From assembly GCA_021234155.1 (NCBI GenBank), contig JAJEKV010000017.1, positions 6,795,253 to 6,859,252 of the forward strand: DNA of 64,000 nt, written 5' to 3'. Numbering within the stretch: position 1 is the first letter of the stretch; the number at the start of each line of letters is the position of its first letter. Of the stretch, positions 26,998 to 37,255 are shown in pieces. This DNA is from Isoetes taiwanensis (taxonomy: Eukaryota; Streptophyta; Lycopodiopsida; Isoetales; Isoetaceae). A model generated the notes under the pieces. That model was not told the origin of the DNA. It was given only the letters and a program-made list of their open reading frames with translations, and ran no database searches. A program made the translations under genes and the position numbers.

Positions 26998-27158
26998 TCC
27001 GCATAGTCCCTTCTCACACAGTTTGGTCTGTACTTTGATAAACCAATAGTATGCATTGCTATGGCTTAGAGGTTCAATCCTCGTGATTGATGCTTACAGT
27101 GATTGATGCTTACAGACCACGACCTTTAGCTATGACGGGCCTTGGTTGGATCGTGCCT

Positions 27159-27170
27159 GCTCTGATACCA
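27159..27170 (-). other. Copia primer-binding site (initiator tRNA-Met)
   Basis: The plus strand reads GCTCTGATACCA, so the minus strand reads TGGTATCAGAGC. This is the standard plant PBS complementary to the 3' end of tRNA-iMet, and it abuts the LTR. Confidence 0.95.
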
Positions 27171-27417
27171 TGAAATACTGGAGCTTTGATTCAGAAAGAA
27201 CGCTAAATCTACACAGCAAATATGCATAAATAGAAGACATCCTGGCTTTTAGGAGCTGGCTAAAGCGGCCACCGAGATGTCTTCTGTTTCAACAATCCAC
27301 GCCAAAATTGGCTGCTGGAATTTAGGGATTGTTGAACATTCATCAGGCTAATAACAGCACAGACCTTTTTATGTCTTTTAATGTCTGTTTGTTAGGCCTT
27401 TACAGCATGTTCCAACA
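27171..27417 (-). repeat. Copia 5' LTR
   Basis: It has the same TGAAATACTGG...CCAACA ends as the left copy and is followed by ATTCT. In the minus-strand element this is the promoter-bearing LTR. Confidence 0.97.
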
Positions 27418-27422
27418 ATTCT

Positions 27423-28303
27423 ACTCAGGGCATGAGCAGGGACTGCGATTGCTCCTCTCTCTTATAAGCGGATTTACAAGTATTCTCTCTTACTATCATC
27501 TGCATATAAATGGATCATTCTGCATCTACAATGAATCGCTTTAGGCCCACAATCGATTTCTTCAGAGGTTTCCTGCATTCAACCAAGTCAACTCATCTGT
27601 AGAATAGCTGGATTTGAATCACAGGTGGAGCAATTTAACGGGCGACAATCGTTAGGTTTTCTGCATCCAAGTCAGCTCAAATCATTTGCCCAATGGATAA
27701 AATTTGCATCTCAGCTGTTCGAATCGAGAGGTCCTACCTGTTTGCTTGCTCCAGATTGCGGCATTAGAGGCTGGAATCCGGAGGTCCTCCTTGCTCGTCT
27801 CTGTTGTTTTTGCAGGTCCCGATTCTGGTCAGCTGGAAATGCAAGCTGCGACATGCAGGGTCATGCGTCTCAGGCAGGCCCTTTTGGGCGAAGATTTTTG
27901 TTTTGGCTTCTTCCCTTCTTCATGAACTAATAAATCTTGCTTGATAGATTCCAAGGCCACATACATCCACTTCAAAGATGACTACTTCTGTAGCCGCAAA
28001 CGTTATGAGCCACTCCAAATTAGTCCATTCCTATGTTTGGTGTTCAATTTTGGATCATAGATCAAACTTTCTCGATTTTGGATTCTAGATCAAATTTCGA
28101 TTAGGAATTTTCCAAATGGGAATTACAACTCGGATCTTTCTAAGAGCATAATGCTCTCTGCCAGTGCTTTGTCATAAGACATCTTTACGGTTACCTGACA
28201 CAAAGAGAGCACAATCATCATTTTAATACATTGCCTCTCTGTTTTTTTTTTTCAACAATTCTACACATCTCAAGTTTAAGGATTGTAACAAAAAATAACA
28301 TAT
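27423..28303. other. Dispersed-repeat remainder and 3' flank of HISN2
   Basis: 27423-27490 continues the repeat split by the Copia insertion. The rest contains short ORFs without recognisable motifs and the presumed 3' UTR of the minus-strand HISN2 gene. Confidence 0.5.
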
Positions 28304-30523
28304 CTAAGTTGAAGTCCTTATCCGACTGCTTTTCTCCTCAATTCCTGACCTTGCAAATCTGCTCCTCAAAATACCTAGTACCTCTTCAAGTTTTACACCT
28401 TCCGCGGCCAGAAGAACCATAGAATGATAAAGTACATCGGCCATTTCTGAGGCAGTTCGGTCTTTGCCTTCATTGTCTTCTACAGTTCTACACAGTTCAT
28501 TTGCTTCTTCCCTGTAATGGGTTACAACGGGTTACAATGAGATAAGCACCGTGTCCCAATGAGAACAAGGAGAAAAGACGGACCGTATTTTAGAGCATAG
28601 TAATTCTTGATTCTGAAGCAGCTTATGTGTCCATGATGGTTTTGAACCTGGTGAACCAATTTCAGATTTCCGATTTGCAATCGTAGCTTCCAGTGCACAT
28701 AATGTGGGAAGTGCAAGCTTAAACAATTTCTCCTGCAAACATCACCCATTATGGGGAAATTCGAAACGTTGGGTGATGCTGAGCTTTTTAGACATACCTG
28801 CTTAATAACATCTAATGCTGAAGTATAATAACAAGTTGGAGCACCTGTATGGCATGTTGGGCCGTCCGGTTTACCAAGATAAATTATCTGCGTCATACAG
28901 TAAAAACAAGAATAAGAAACTGCAACACATAATGATAGGAACTCAGTCATATAAAGTCAGTTCTAATACATACAGAATCTCGATCACAGTCAAAGTAGAT
29001 GTCAAGAATAGTAATGAAGTTTGAAGAAGTCTCGCCTTTAGTCCATAAAGAGTTACGACTTCTGCTATAAAAAGTAGCTCGTTTAGACGCCAAAGTAGCA
29101 GAGAGTGCATCACGATTGACAAATCCTTGCATCAAGATGATCCCTGTATCAATATTTTGAGCAATAGCAACAGCCAACCCATCCTTGCCCCATTTGACTT
29201 TCTCCAAAAGTGCCTCCACCTGAGCAGCATATTTGGAAGTAAGTATTAACATGGCAGTCTACGTCAAAATTGTGTGATAGCTTGTTAAGCCAATGGTCAA
29301 GACCATGTTTCAGTGCAGAGTTCATTCTCACAGTTTAAGAACCATTCCTAATCTCTACAAAGTGGTGTACCCATAATATATATAACATAGTTAAGAATTT
29401 CACAACAATCTTTCCCTTCCTTCCAAGTGACATCTGCTTTGTTTGGTGTACGCACAATATATACAACATTGTTTAGACTTTCCACAAGGTTTAAAATTTC
29501 ACAACAACCTGTCCAGCTTTTGTCTGTGTCAGCAGTTATTCTCCAGATTTCCCCTTCCAAGTGCATCTTCTTTATTTCCATTTATTCAAACAACTCTTAT
29601 CTTCTATACTGTTCTTAATCCATCAGGCAGATAACATTATATGTACATCATAGACAGTTTCTTCTCTGCTTTTCCTCCATCACCTTTAAAATCTCATCAT
29701 TCCCTTGTGACTGACTAATGATGATTCACATCCCAATTATCGTTTTCATCTGCTATAGTGAAAAAGGTTTATCAAACATGGATCCGATATACATATCTGG
29801 CATACTTTCTTCTCGCTTAGAACTACAGTTCTTTCCATCATAGATTTCACGCCAGGAACAGATCTAATCCTAGCAAGAGTTGTAGTTTACTGCTGTGGTA
29901 TGCACAAGTAACTGAAGTGTGCACTGATAATTATAGAGAAAGAAACAACCAAAAACTTTTATTTCAAGGAGAGAGATCGCGTATCTTTAGGCACTTTGCA
30001 CTAGACCTTAAGTTCATGCACCAAAATTATATCTTTGTGCTAACTAATAACAATCCCTATGCTGCATTTTGGAAGCTAATATATATCTTAGCTTGATACC
30101 ACAGGGTCCCCCCCAAAAAAAGAAACTGGCCCATATGCATCACTCCGATGAATAACTATCCCAGAAGTTGGATATATATATTTTTTATGATGCATCACAC
30201 ACTGTTGGCTTTTATTGCACTTAGGTAAGATAGAATTGTTGGCTATCAATATCCAAAACATAGCTTATATGTGCGAAAGGTTTTAATTAGAACAAATAAT
30301 GAAATACCTCAGGTGTAGAGACAGGCTGAGCTCGAGCGATTGAAGAGGACATGCAAACAGCGTGTTTTGCCTTAGAAGTGCGGCCATTGATGACCAGGTA
30401 TGATGCTCCCTCGGAGTGGGAATGTAAAGAGAAGGCTGGAAAGGGCAGAGCGCAGGTGGTGTGAAATTTGTAGGCTACGGCCAAGGCCTGCGCCGGAGCT
30501 GGAAAAGAGAAGGCAGGCGCCAT
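28304..30523 (-). CDS. HISN2: Bifunctional phosphoribosyl-AMP cyclohydrolase / phosphoribosyl-ATP pyrophosphohydrolase, plastid
   Basis: This enzyme performs steps 2 and 3 of histidine biosynthesis in plastids. I assign five exons with consistent phases and GT-AG borders: 30308-30523, 28974-29219, 28798-28887, 28584-28732 and 28304-28511, giving 302 residues. Exon 1 encodes an S/A/R-rich transit peptide starting at ATG 30523. Exons 2-3 carry the cyclohydrolase domain, with VKWGKDGLAVAIAQN, TFYSRSRNSLWTKGE, the metal-binding DCDRDS, and CHTGAPTCYY. Exons 4-5 carry the pyrophosphohydrolase domain, with KIREEANEL across the splice, then DRTASEMADVLYH and a GIEEKSSR-type C-terminus. No stop or shift is present. 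Intron 1 is about 1.1 kb. This is the only fully intact conventional gene in the window. Confidence 0.96.
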
Positions 30524-30814
30524 TTTAGATCTCTGCTTTACCGGCTGCTACTAGGAAATTATTGGATCAGAGCAATGCACTAAAACAACTTTATATTCAG
30601 CCAATCTAGGAAGATTGGTCAACATGGAACTTTTAGCAGGCATGTCAAAACCTTCCAACTAGCTGAAATTAGGCCTATTGATGTGAGAGAGAAATTAAAG
30701 ATGAATGAAGATCTTATTTATATGGATTTTAGAATTAACTGGAATAGATGCGAAGTTCTCGCCAAAGAAAGGTGCTTGAAATTTTCTTAAGATTCTTCTA
30801 GATTCTTTAATATT

Positions 30815-31050
30815 CTTTTAATATTCTATAGAAATGCCTTCAAGATTCTTGTTAATTCTCCAAGATTCCATCTTTATGTGGCATTCTAGAGCAGTCCTTT
30901 GAAGAGGTAAGAACCATGTCTCCTGCAGAAGAATTTGATATAGAATGGTGGACTTGACTCCAAGTACCTGAGTCAGGAAGGCTTTTCGGATCCGTTCCAA
31001 GTCGTCCCAGGTGACAAGTGATATCATTGGCCTCCATAGTCCACTCCATA
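30815..31050 (-). mobile_element. LINE fragment C (end of RT region)
   Basis: The minus-strand translation contains ISLVTWDDLERIRKAFL, LGVKSTILYQILLQE and PLQRTALECHIKM. It aligns with the LINE at 33771-34199 (ISLNTWNDLEQVQKAFL and so on). Stops and truncation at both ends show a dead fragment. 30524-30814, between HISN2 and this fragment, probably holds the HISN2 5' UTR and promoter, but no motif is distinct. Confidence 0.75.
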
Positions 31051-31192
31051 TGAAAGAACTGGCTCCACCAAGACCATCAACAAGTGTGACTGGTTAATAA
31101 TTAATATTTACAATAAACTTATTGTAGCAGCTAAGGCCACCGCAAACATTATATTTCTATGGGATGCGGCCATATGGTATCAAATGTAAACA

Positions 31193-31232
31193 GTACTACC
31201 TACCTACCTACGTACCTACCTACCTACCTATC
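31193..31232. repeat. (TACC)n microsatellite
   Basis: Nine or so tandem tacc units with one variant (tacg). Confidence 0.95.
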
Positions 31233-31416
31233 TCTACTGACTCATTGGATTGAACTAATTGTTGTCCAAAATGTGATAATGCACTTTCATTGCCAACATT
31301 TCTCTCTATCTGTGCACAGGTGGGAACCTACATTATAGCTATGTGCCCTTGGGCTCCTAGAATAGACGGATGATGTGCTTAATGACCATAGGATTCCAAA
31401 CCTTCTCAACTTCAAA

Positions 31417-31553
31417 CCTCACCCCAAAAAAAAAAAAATCCCCCCTTTTTTTTTAAGTTTTTCATCTAGTGGCAGATAGTGGGTTTTGGGCCTGGATGGG
31501 TTACCCCATAACCAATAACCTAACCACTCGGCCACCACTGCGATGAGATAATA
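31417..31553 (-). repeat. tRNA-derived SINE-like repeat with A-rich tail
   Basis: The minus strand has the box-A-like TGGCCGAGTGGTTAGG, then a box-B-like GGCCCAAAACCC about 40 bp on, and ends in an A-rich tail. It resembles the copies at 54135-54213 and 54535-54620. Confidence 0.6.
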
Positions 31554-31576
31554 CTTTCTTTCTGTTTATTCACTCT

Positions 31577-32160
31577 CTATTTCTCCATGAAAAAGCGCAG
31601 ATCCATTGCCTCTATTCGCACAGGCGCACACCATCTCCGGATTGGGACGGGGAGATGGATTGGGGAACCGCGCCAGAGAGGCTTTGTTAACGCTGTCAAG
31701 TTGGAGCTATGGAAGACGAATGCCATACTCTTGAGAGCTGTCCGGCATATGATGAAATTGGGACACACTATGCTGAGCTGTACAGATGCTGGGATCATAC
31801 CTTCAAGAGTTCATAGATTGCCGGGATCAGCATACCTTCAAGAGTTCATAGATGTCTGTACAGTTTGATAGCACTCTTATTCCTGTCACGATTTTTCCTC
31901 TGAAAACCCTTCGAATTGGGTTTTTTTTAACCCGGACAGTAATACGTTTGTTGCATGTTACGCACTAGCACCTCTAGTGATAACCAACACACCAAAAGGG
32001 CGGATCCTTCACGAAAATCGTTATCCAATGGGCCCCAACCTTTCCAGGCTTTATCCCATACCCCTAGACCATATCATTGCACCTCTTTTTTGGGTCCCAT
32101 AGGCCGATTGGTCTCCGTGGACGATAAAAACTCTATTCTATTCTATTCTCTTTTTTATTT
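31577..32160 (+). mobile_element. LINE fragment B (C-terminus, 3' UTR, pentanucleotide tail)
   Basis: A 5'-truncated LINE starts with MKKRRSIASIRTGAHHLRIGTGR, shared with the minus-strand copy at 33312-33590. The C-terminal zinc-binding-like region follows in broken frames. The 3' UTR (about 31880-32135) matches the reverse complement of 33090-33200, including gggtcccataggccgattggtctccgtgga-type sequence. It ends in repeats of CTATT rather than plain poly(A). Confidence 0.8.
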
Positions 32161-32813
32161 TTAGTACTTTTACAGAAACGCAAGTCCAAAGTTCCAAGCG
32201 CTCTGAGGCTATCCACGTTGCAGACAGCTGGATTTTTTAGCAGGTGGATGATATTCCTATAGTTTGATTACATAGGGACATGAAAAATAAAGAAATTAGA
32301 AGTTGGTTATAGGAGTGTAGAAGTTGGAGATGGAGTGTCCTATTCCTAAGCTAGAAGCTTACAATATTTTTTTCCCATAATAGTAAACCGTTTTGCATTC
32401 TTTAAAGACATCTTATATCCACGTTTTTGTTGAAATCGAAAAAAAAAAATGATATCGATTTAGGTATACAGACTCTGCTATACAAGAAACATGTATTATT
32501 GCCATTGCTAGAGATTTTCTTTAGGTTCAGGTCCCCCACAAGGCATTTGCTATGGGCTATCTGGCCAATTTTTCGTTATATTGTCCTTAGCTTCATTCCG
32601 GTTCATAGACGTTGCCAAATAAGGGACAGACATAGTTTGAAATCTCCGACATATTCATAGCATTTGAATGCAACAGGGAAAAGAAGACTTCGACTTGAAT
32701 TATTCAAGTAGATTGGATAATGATGCAAATTATGGAAATTGCTTAAATTGCAAGACCTGGGAAAATGCTGCAAATCTACGACCTTGATTGTTGCTCTCAT
32801 ACCAATTCAGACA
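32161..32813. other. No gene recognised
   Basis: AT-rich sequence with short ORFs. The minus strand near 32788-32800 reads TTGGTATGAGAGC, one mismatch from a plant retroelement PBS, beside the hairpin at 32814-32949. No LTR was found, so this is only noted. Confidence 0.4.
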
Positions 32814-32949
32814 GGATAAGCTCCACAATAATTGTGTGAGTATGCACCAGTAAAAATTGGCTTCCATGTACATGACTCAATCTTAAGTGTACATGGAAGC
32901 CAATTTTACCGGTGCATACTTCACAATTATTGTGGAATAGATTTTATCC
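32814..32949. repeat. Long hairpin / foldback element
   Basis: Arm 32814-32872 is nearly the perfect reverse complement of 32888-32949, with a 15-nt loop (32873-32887). Each arm also holds the short palindrome cacaataattgtg. It could be a foldback MITE or a small-RNA precursor. No coding sequence is present. Confidence 0.8.
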
Positions 32950-33074
32950 CGCCGCCTATGGCGCAACAAAGTGGAGGACACGTATAGGCACAAGTTCTAC
33001 CACGTCGGGGATCATGGCTCAATCTTCTGGGCTTTACTTGCTTCAGGAAAGTGACATAGTCGATCCTTCCTATT

Positions 33075-35066
33075 GTAGAATAGAATAGATTTTTTAGCGT
33101 CCACGGAGACCGATTGGCCTATGGGACCCAAACAAAAAGAGAGCAGCAAACGTATATTACTGACAGGATTAAAAAACCCCCGCCCCGAAGGGTTTTCGAG
33201 GAAAAAACCTTAGCAGTAATAAGTATGCTGGCACGATGTACAATTGTATAGGACAGTTCAGTACCGTCCCGGAGGACACAACTGAGTCCGTGCATCCATA
33301 ACCTCCTGGAGTTATGACCCCAACAAATCCACTGACGCCGTATTCAATAACTCATGCAACGGTTGGCCAGGCACTAGTAATCGAACATATCGCTCTCGGA
33401 TATGGGCAAATGCTGGGCAGATCTGGAGGACATGACATTCATCCTCAATGGCGCCCTGTTGGCAACACTGGCAAAGCCTTTGCTCCCATACTTCTAGAGC
33501 CGAACGTCCTGTCTCAATGCGGAGGCGATGTGCACCCGTGCGAATGGAAGCTATAAGTCTGCGCTTCTTCATGGGCAACTGTGTGTACAAGTACTGGTGT
33601 GGGCCTCTCGTGAGCCTAGGATTGACTTGCTGCTGATAGTGTGCCAGCTTAACGTGCGTCAGAGCATCTGCATCCCAGAGCTTGCGAAGGAAAGTAGCAT
33701 CTAGGTACAGCTTAAGTGCCTTGTGATATTTCTTTGTCCTTACATGTACGCATCTGTTTGCCTGTACACCCTAGCGTGAGAACCACTGAGCTTGCTTGCC
33801 CTTCCAGCATGCTTTCAGGCGTTGGGGACCCATCGCCATGGCCAAAGCAAGGTTGGGCAAACGTGTATCACCCATAGCGACCACCTTCTGGAAGTAAATG
33901 ATATGGCATTCCAATGCAGCCCATTGAAGGGGTAGAAAACCTGTCTCCTGGAGTAGGATCCGGTATGAAACTGTGGAATTTACCCCAAGGGCTCGTGCCA
34001 AGAAGGCTTTCTGCACCTGCTCGAGGTCATTCCAGGTGTTGAGGGATATCACCGGACCCCACACTTCTACCCCATACAAGAGGACCGGCTCGACCAAGGC
34101 CCGAAACAAGTGTGACTGGTGGCCCCAGGCATACAACTCTGCCTTGTGGCTGTTGTTCTGCATGGCATATAGTGCTTTCCAACCCGCCATGACCCGCAAC
34201 CTGATGGCAGCATCCCAATGGGTGGTAGTAGGGCTAGAGCCACCTCTACATCTTGTCCCTGGTAAGTGAATGAGGGAAGCCTTGGCTGACGGGATGATGA
34301 AACTAGCAGCACCCTAGTTTTGGCCAAGTTAACTCACATGCCAGTGAATCGGCAAAAAGTGTCAAGAGCATCCAGGTGACGCTGCATGTCCTTTGGAGTA
34401 TAGGCCAGGAGGTTGACATCGTCAGCATATATGAGTTGCCGGATTGTGTGATGCATGAGATGGGCGCCCGCACCTCCATGCTCAGAGAGCCAATCTTCCA
34501 GCTAGTCAATGTATAGGCCAAAGAGTGTGGGGGAGAGGGGGCAACCCTGACGCACTCCAATACTGCTGATTATCGGCTGTCCTGACGATGTGATACGGCC
34601 TGAGCATGCCTCGTATGGCCTATATATTGCATTCTGCAAGTCAGGGGGGGCTCAAGCTGCCGCGGTCTTCCCATAACCTGTCCCAGGTACTGTGTCAAAA
34701 GCTTTTGCGAAATCCACGAAATAACAGTACAGGTTTTGTCGGTGATTCCTGCTATCCTCAATCAATGTGCGCAGAGTGGAGATATGATCGATGGTGGAAT
34801 GCCCGGGCGAAAAGCCCGCCTTTGTGAGAGCTTCGCACATCCGCCTCCTCTGCCCATATTGTCGTCCACTTTGCTCAAGGATGCCCGATAACAGTTTTGC
34901 AAAGAGAGAGTAATAGTATTTGATAGTTGGCCGCCATTGAGGGTCCCCCGCCTTTGTATATGGGCACAACTCTACTAGTTTTGACGTTCGGCCACGATAT
35001 ATGGTCCCGGGGGCGTATCATTATCGTTGCCTCAAATCATCAGCGTACCCGCCATCTCGATTGGCG
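33075..35066 (-). mobile_element. LINE A: reverse transcriptase to 3' tail, 5' end cut by Ty3 LTR
   Basis: On the minus strand an RT N-terminal segment at about 34950-35040 (VVPIYKGGG) is followed by FSPGHSTIDHISTLRTLI and YFVDFAKAFDTVPG (34680-34830), the typical non-LTR RT palm region. A later segment at 33771-34199 reads LLYGVEVWGPVISLNTWNDL. The C-terminal zinc-binding-like part at 33312-33590 has CQCCQQGAIEDECHVLQICP. Several shifts interrupt it. The 3' end has a CTATT-type tail at about 33075-33092. The upstream part stops at 35066, where the Ty3 LTR begins, so the Ty3 element probably inserted into this LINE. Confidence 0.88.
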
Positions 35067-36565
35067 TGTCGCGGTACGTGCTAACCAAGCAAGTAGCACC
35101 CTAGGGGGCAACTTGCAAATGTGTGCACACTTAGTTATGTGCACATTTATCCATGTGTACACATTTATCCATGTGTACACTTTAGGGCCACTTAGCTAAT
35201 AAAGGCAAGTGGGCCACACCCATTTGTCCCACATGCTCAAGGGAGAAATAGGAAGCCCTAGCCCTAACCCTTAGTCTATATAAGTATAGAAAACCCTAAC
35301 TTTCCATTTTCGTCCACAGCCTTCTAGAACTCTGTCTTGCTTGCTCCAAGAGCCAATCTCGCCTCCCAAAGTCTGTCTGAGCAGTCTAGCTCATCAGCTT
35401 CCCCTTCTAGCTTCATCTTCAAGCAGTTCTGCAGCATGGACGCATTCAGAGCAGGAGGAGCAAGCCAGGGATCAGGTATTTTGCCAATTCAATAGTCTAA
35501 ACCGCCTCCCAGACATAGAATAAGTAGGTTTAGCCTATTGATTTGCCCATAGCAGCCATCTAGATCTCTAGATATCAAGCCATAACTAAAGAACCTAACT
35601 CTGTGATTTAGATTAAATCTTGTTCTTTAGTTCTTTTGTGATATGTATGTGATGATGATCTCTGTGGACTCATTGTATTGGGAAGGGGGGTAGAGACCTT
35701 AAAGCCTGGTAGTTGATGCTCCTAGCTAGCCCTCTTTAATGCACTATTAAATTCGGCCTGTGTACAAGAGCCACACCTGGTTGTGGGTGGAGGGGCCAGA
35801 CTGGCTTATAAGGAGTTCATGTCCTGACTCATGATCACGTTCTGGTAGTAAAGCCTATCGGGGACCATTGTGCACTAGACCTAATGCTCTGCCACTGCGT
35901 GAGGGCTTTGCATGGGTTCGACACTCTTGGGGTGGTGTACACCTTCCATGGAGTTCAAGTCGAGCACGGGCAGTGGCCCTCTAGTCACCTTGAGTCAGCA
36001 TGCCAATCTCTGGTGGGAGTGATCCCTACCTGCCCCATCAGAACTGGGGAGATGCAACCCAGGAATAGCCCCTTTGGCTATGCATCCGGCGGGCTATAGT
36101 CAGGTCCCAACACTTTTCAGCCTACTCTGCAAAGTGTGCACAGGAGGGGCGGATGGAGTGGACTACCCCAAGCCATGTTCTTATGCCAGCCAAATCCATT
36201 GCCATGAATTCTGTCTGCAATGACCTCTGGAGACCCAAGCCGTCAGTCATCCCCTTTGAGTCTGAGCCTTGGGTAGGATCTCCACATGTGATGTACTGAT
36301 CCTTGTCTATGCAGATATGTGGTGAGCCATCCTTCGTGATGGCCCTGTGATGTTGATATTGTATACTGACATGTATGTTTACGCTTCCGCAGCTAGGCAG
36401 GCCCTGAAGGAAGACAAGGTAAAATGACCCCTTCATTCTTCCCACTGGAAATCATCCCGGTTGCAGTGACACGTGGAGGGCCTTGTATCAGCATGGAGCT
36501 AGTATGGGGGATGAACTCTTGTTTGTATACAGTGAGTGCACCCTATATGAGTAGGGGACGTCACA
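35067..36565 (+). repeat. Ty3 element 2, 5' LTR (about 1.5 kb)
   Basis: The right end GGGGACGTCACA is followed by one base and then the PBS. The left end is placed at TGTCGCGGTACG (35067), where the LINE stops; this boundary is inferred and may be a few bases off. Blocks are shared with the LTRs of element 1 (ttgtattgggaagg, gggagatgcaaccc, cacaggaggggcggatggagtgg, terminal CGTCACA). Confidence 0.8.
35277..35284 (+). promoter_or_regulatory. Probable LTR TATA box
   Basis: TATATAAG in a ccctaaccctta-rich context within the LTR, about 210 bp from its start. This is the expected site for the U3 promoter. Confidence 0.5.
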
Positions 36566-36566
36566 G

Positions 36567-36578
36567 TGGTATCAGAGC
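36567..36578 (+). other. Primer-binding site (initiator tRNA-Met)
   Basis: TGGTATCAGAGC, one base after the LTR end, is a perfect match to the usual plant Ty3/Copia PBS. Confidence 0.93.
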
Positions 36579-36767
36579 AATGTTCTTGGAGACCAAGAGC
36601 AAAGCACTGGCCATGCTCCCAGTAGTACTAACTTAGTAGGATTCTCAAACCTCGAAAAAGTGGGAAATTTTTTCTCATTTTTGTAGTTTATGCTAAGCTA
36701 GTAACAGTTAGAAGAATTGAAAATCAAGAAAAAAAAACTAAAAAGTTGAACTATGACCTAAGGTAGA

Positions 36768-36836
36768 AATGTCTCACAGTATGTGCCAGAGCACAAACCT
36801 AAATTTTAGGTCAAGCCCTGGGCGCACACCATGAGT
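36768..36836 (+). repeat. Conserved palindrome copy 1
   Basis: Atgtctcacagtatgtgcca ... cctaaattttagg ... gcgcacaccatgagt. The outer arms (ctcacagtatgtgc / gcgcacaccatgag) pair, and the centre cctaaattttagg is itself palindromic. First of four copies, and the first of the pair upstream of the histone-like ORF. Confidence 0.8.
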
Positions 36837-36975
36837 AACTGGCCATAATCACCTTGAAACATGATGAAATAGGATAATATGCTAGATCGAGTTTTAAGGT
36901 ACGAATTAGTTAGATTTGTACATCACACCCCTAGGAATATGCCTAGAAATCATATAATTTAGTCTAAAATGCAAA

Positions 36976-37044
36976 ATGTCTCACGGTATGCGCCAGAGCC
37001 TTGATCTAAATATTAGGTTGGGCCCCCAGCACACACCATGAGTC
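36976..37044 (+). repeat. Conserved palindrome copy 2
   Basis: The same motif with ctcacggtatgcgcc, a cctaaatattagg-like centre (with a one-base change) and agcacacaccatgag. It lies about 208 bp after copy 1 and about 100 bp before the TATA box at 37147. Confidence 0.8.
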
Positions 37045-37146
37045 AAATTGTTTAGAAAACTCTGAAGTAAGTATATGTTTTAGCTTAATAGGTGCTTTGA
37101 CACATGAAAAAGAGTAACTTAGAATTTGACCTAAAATTGCCCAAAC

Positions 37147-37154
37147 TATAAATA
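37147..37154 (+). promoter_or_regulatory. TATA box of internal module 1
   Basis: TATAAATA followed by gaccccctcccc. The downstream sequence is similar to that after 39145 (tagrccccc, then catttgt/ctcattt, then tttgctcc). The start codon of the histone-like ORF is 109 bp downstream. Confidence 0.55.
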
Positions 37155-37255
37155 GACCCCCTCCCCCTCCATTTGTAGACTTCCTGTCCAGAAATTTGCT
37201 CCGCATTTCGAGGCGATTTTTGGGCGCCCGACCTCCGATTGACGTGACGTAAGAC

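Larger units (their letters stand above)
22656..27417 (-). mobile_element. Young Ty1/Copia LTR retrotransposon, minus orientation
   Basis: The element has two 247-bp LTRs (22656-22902 and 27171-27417) that I count as differing at two positions. A 5-bp ATTCT target-site duplication (22651-22655 and 27418-27422) brackets it. It has a primer-binding site complementary to the initiator tRNA-Met beside the right LTR and a polypurine tract beside the left LTR. Internal order on the minus strand is gag, protease, integrase, RT, RNase H, the Copia order. High LTR identity implies recent insertion, yet the coding region already carries several frameshifts. It sits inside a dispersed repeat whose uninterrupted paralogue is at 17740-17950. 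Confidence 0.97.

Noticed and set aside
31193-31232. CRISPR-like array
   Set aside because: Simple TACC microsatellite in a plant nuclear sequence. No spacer-repeat structure occurs anywhere in the window.
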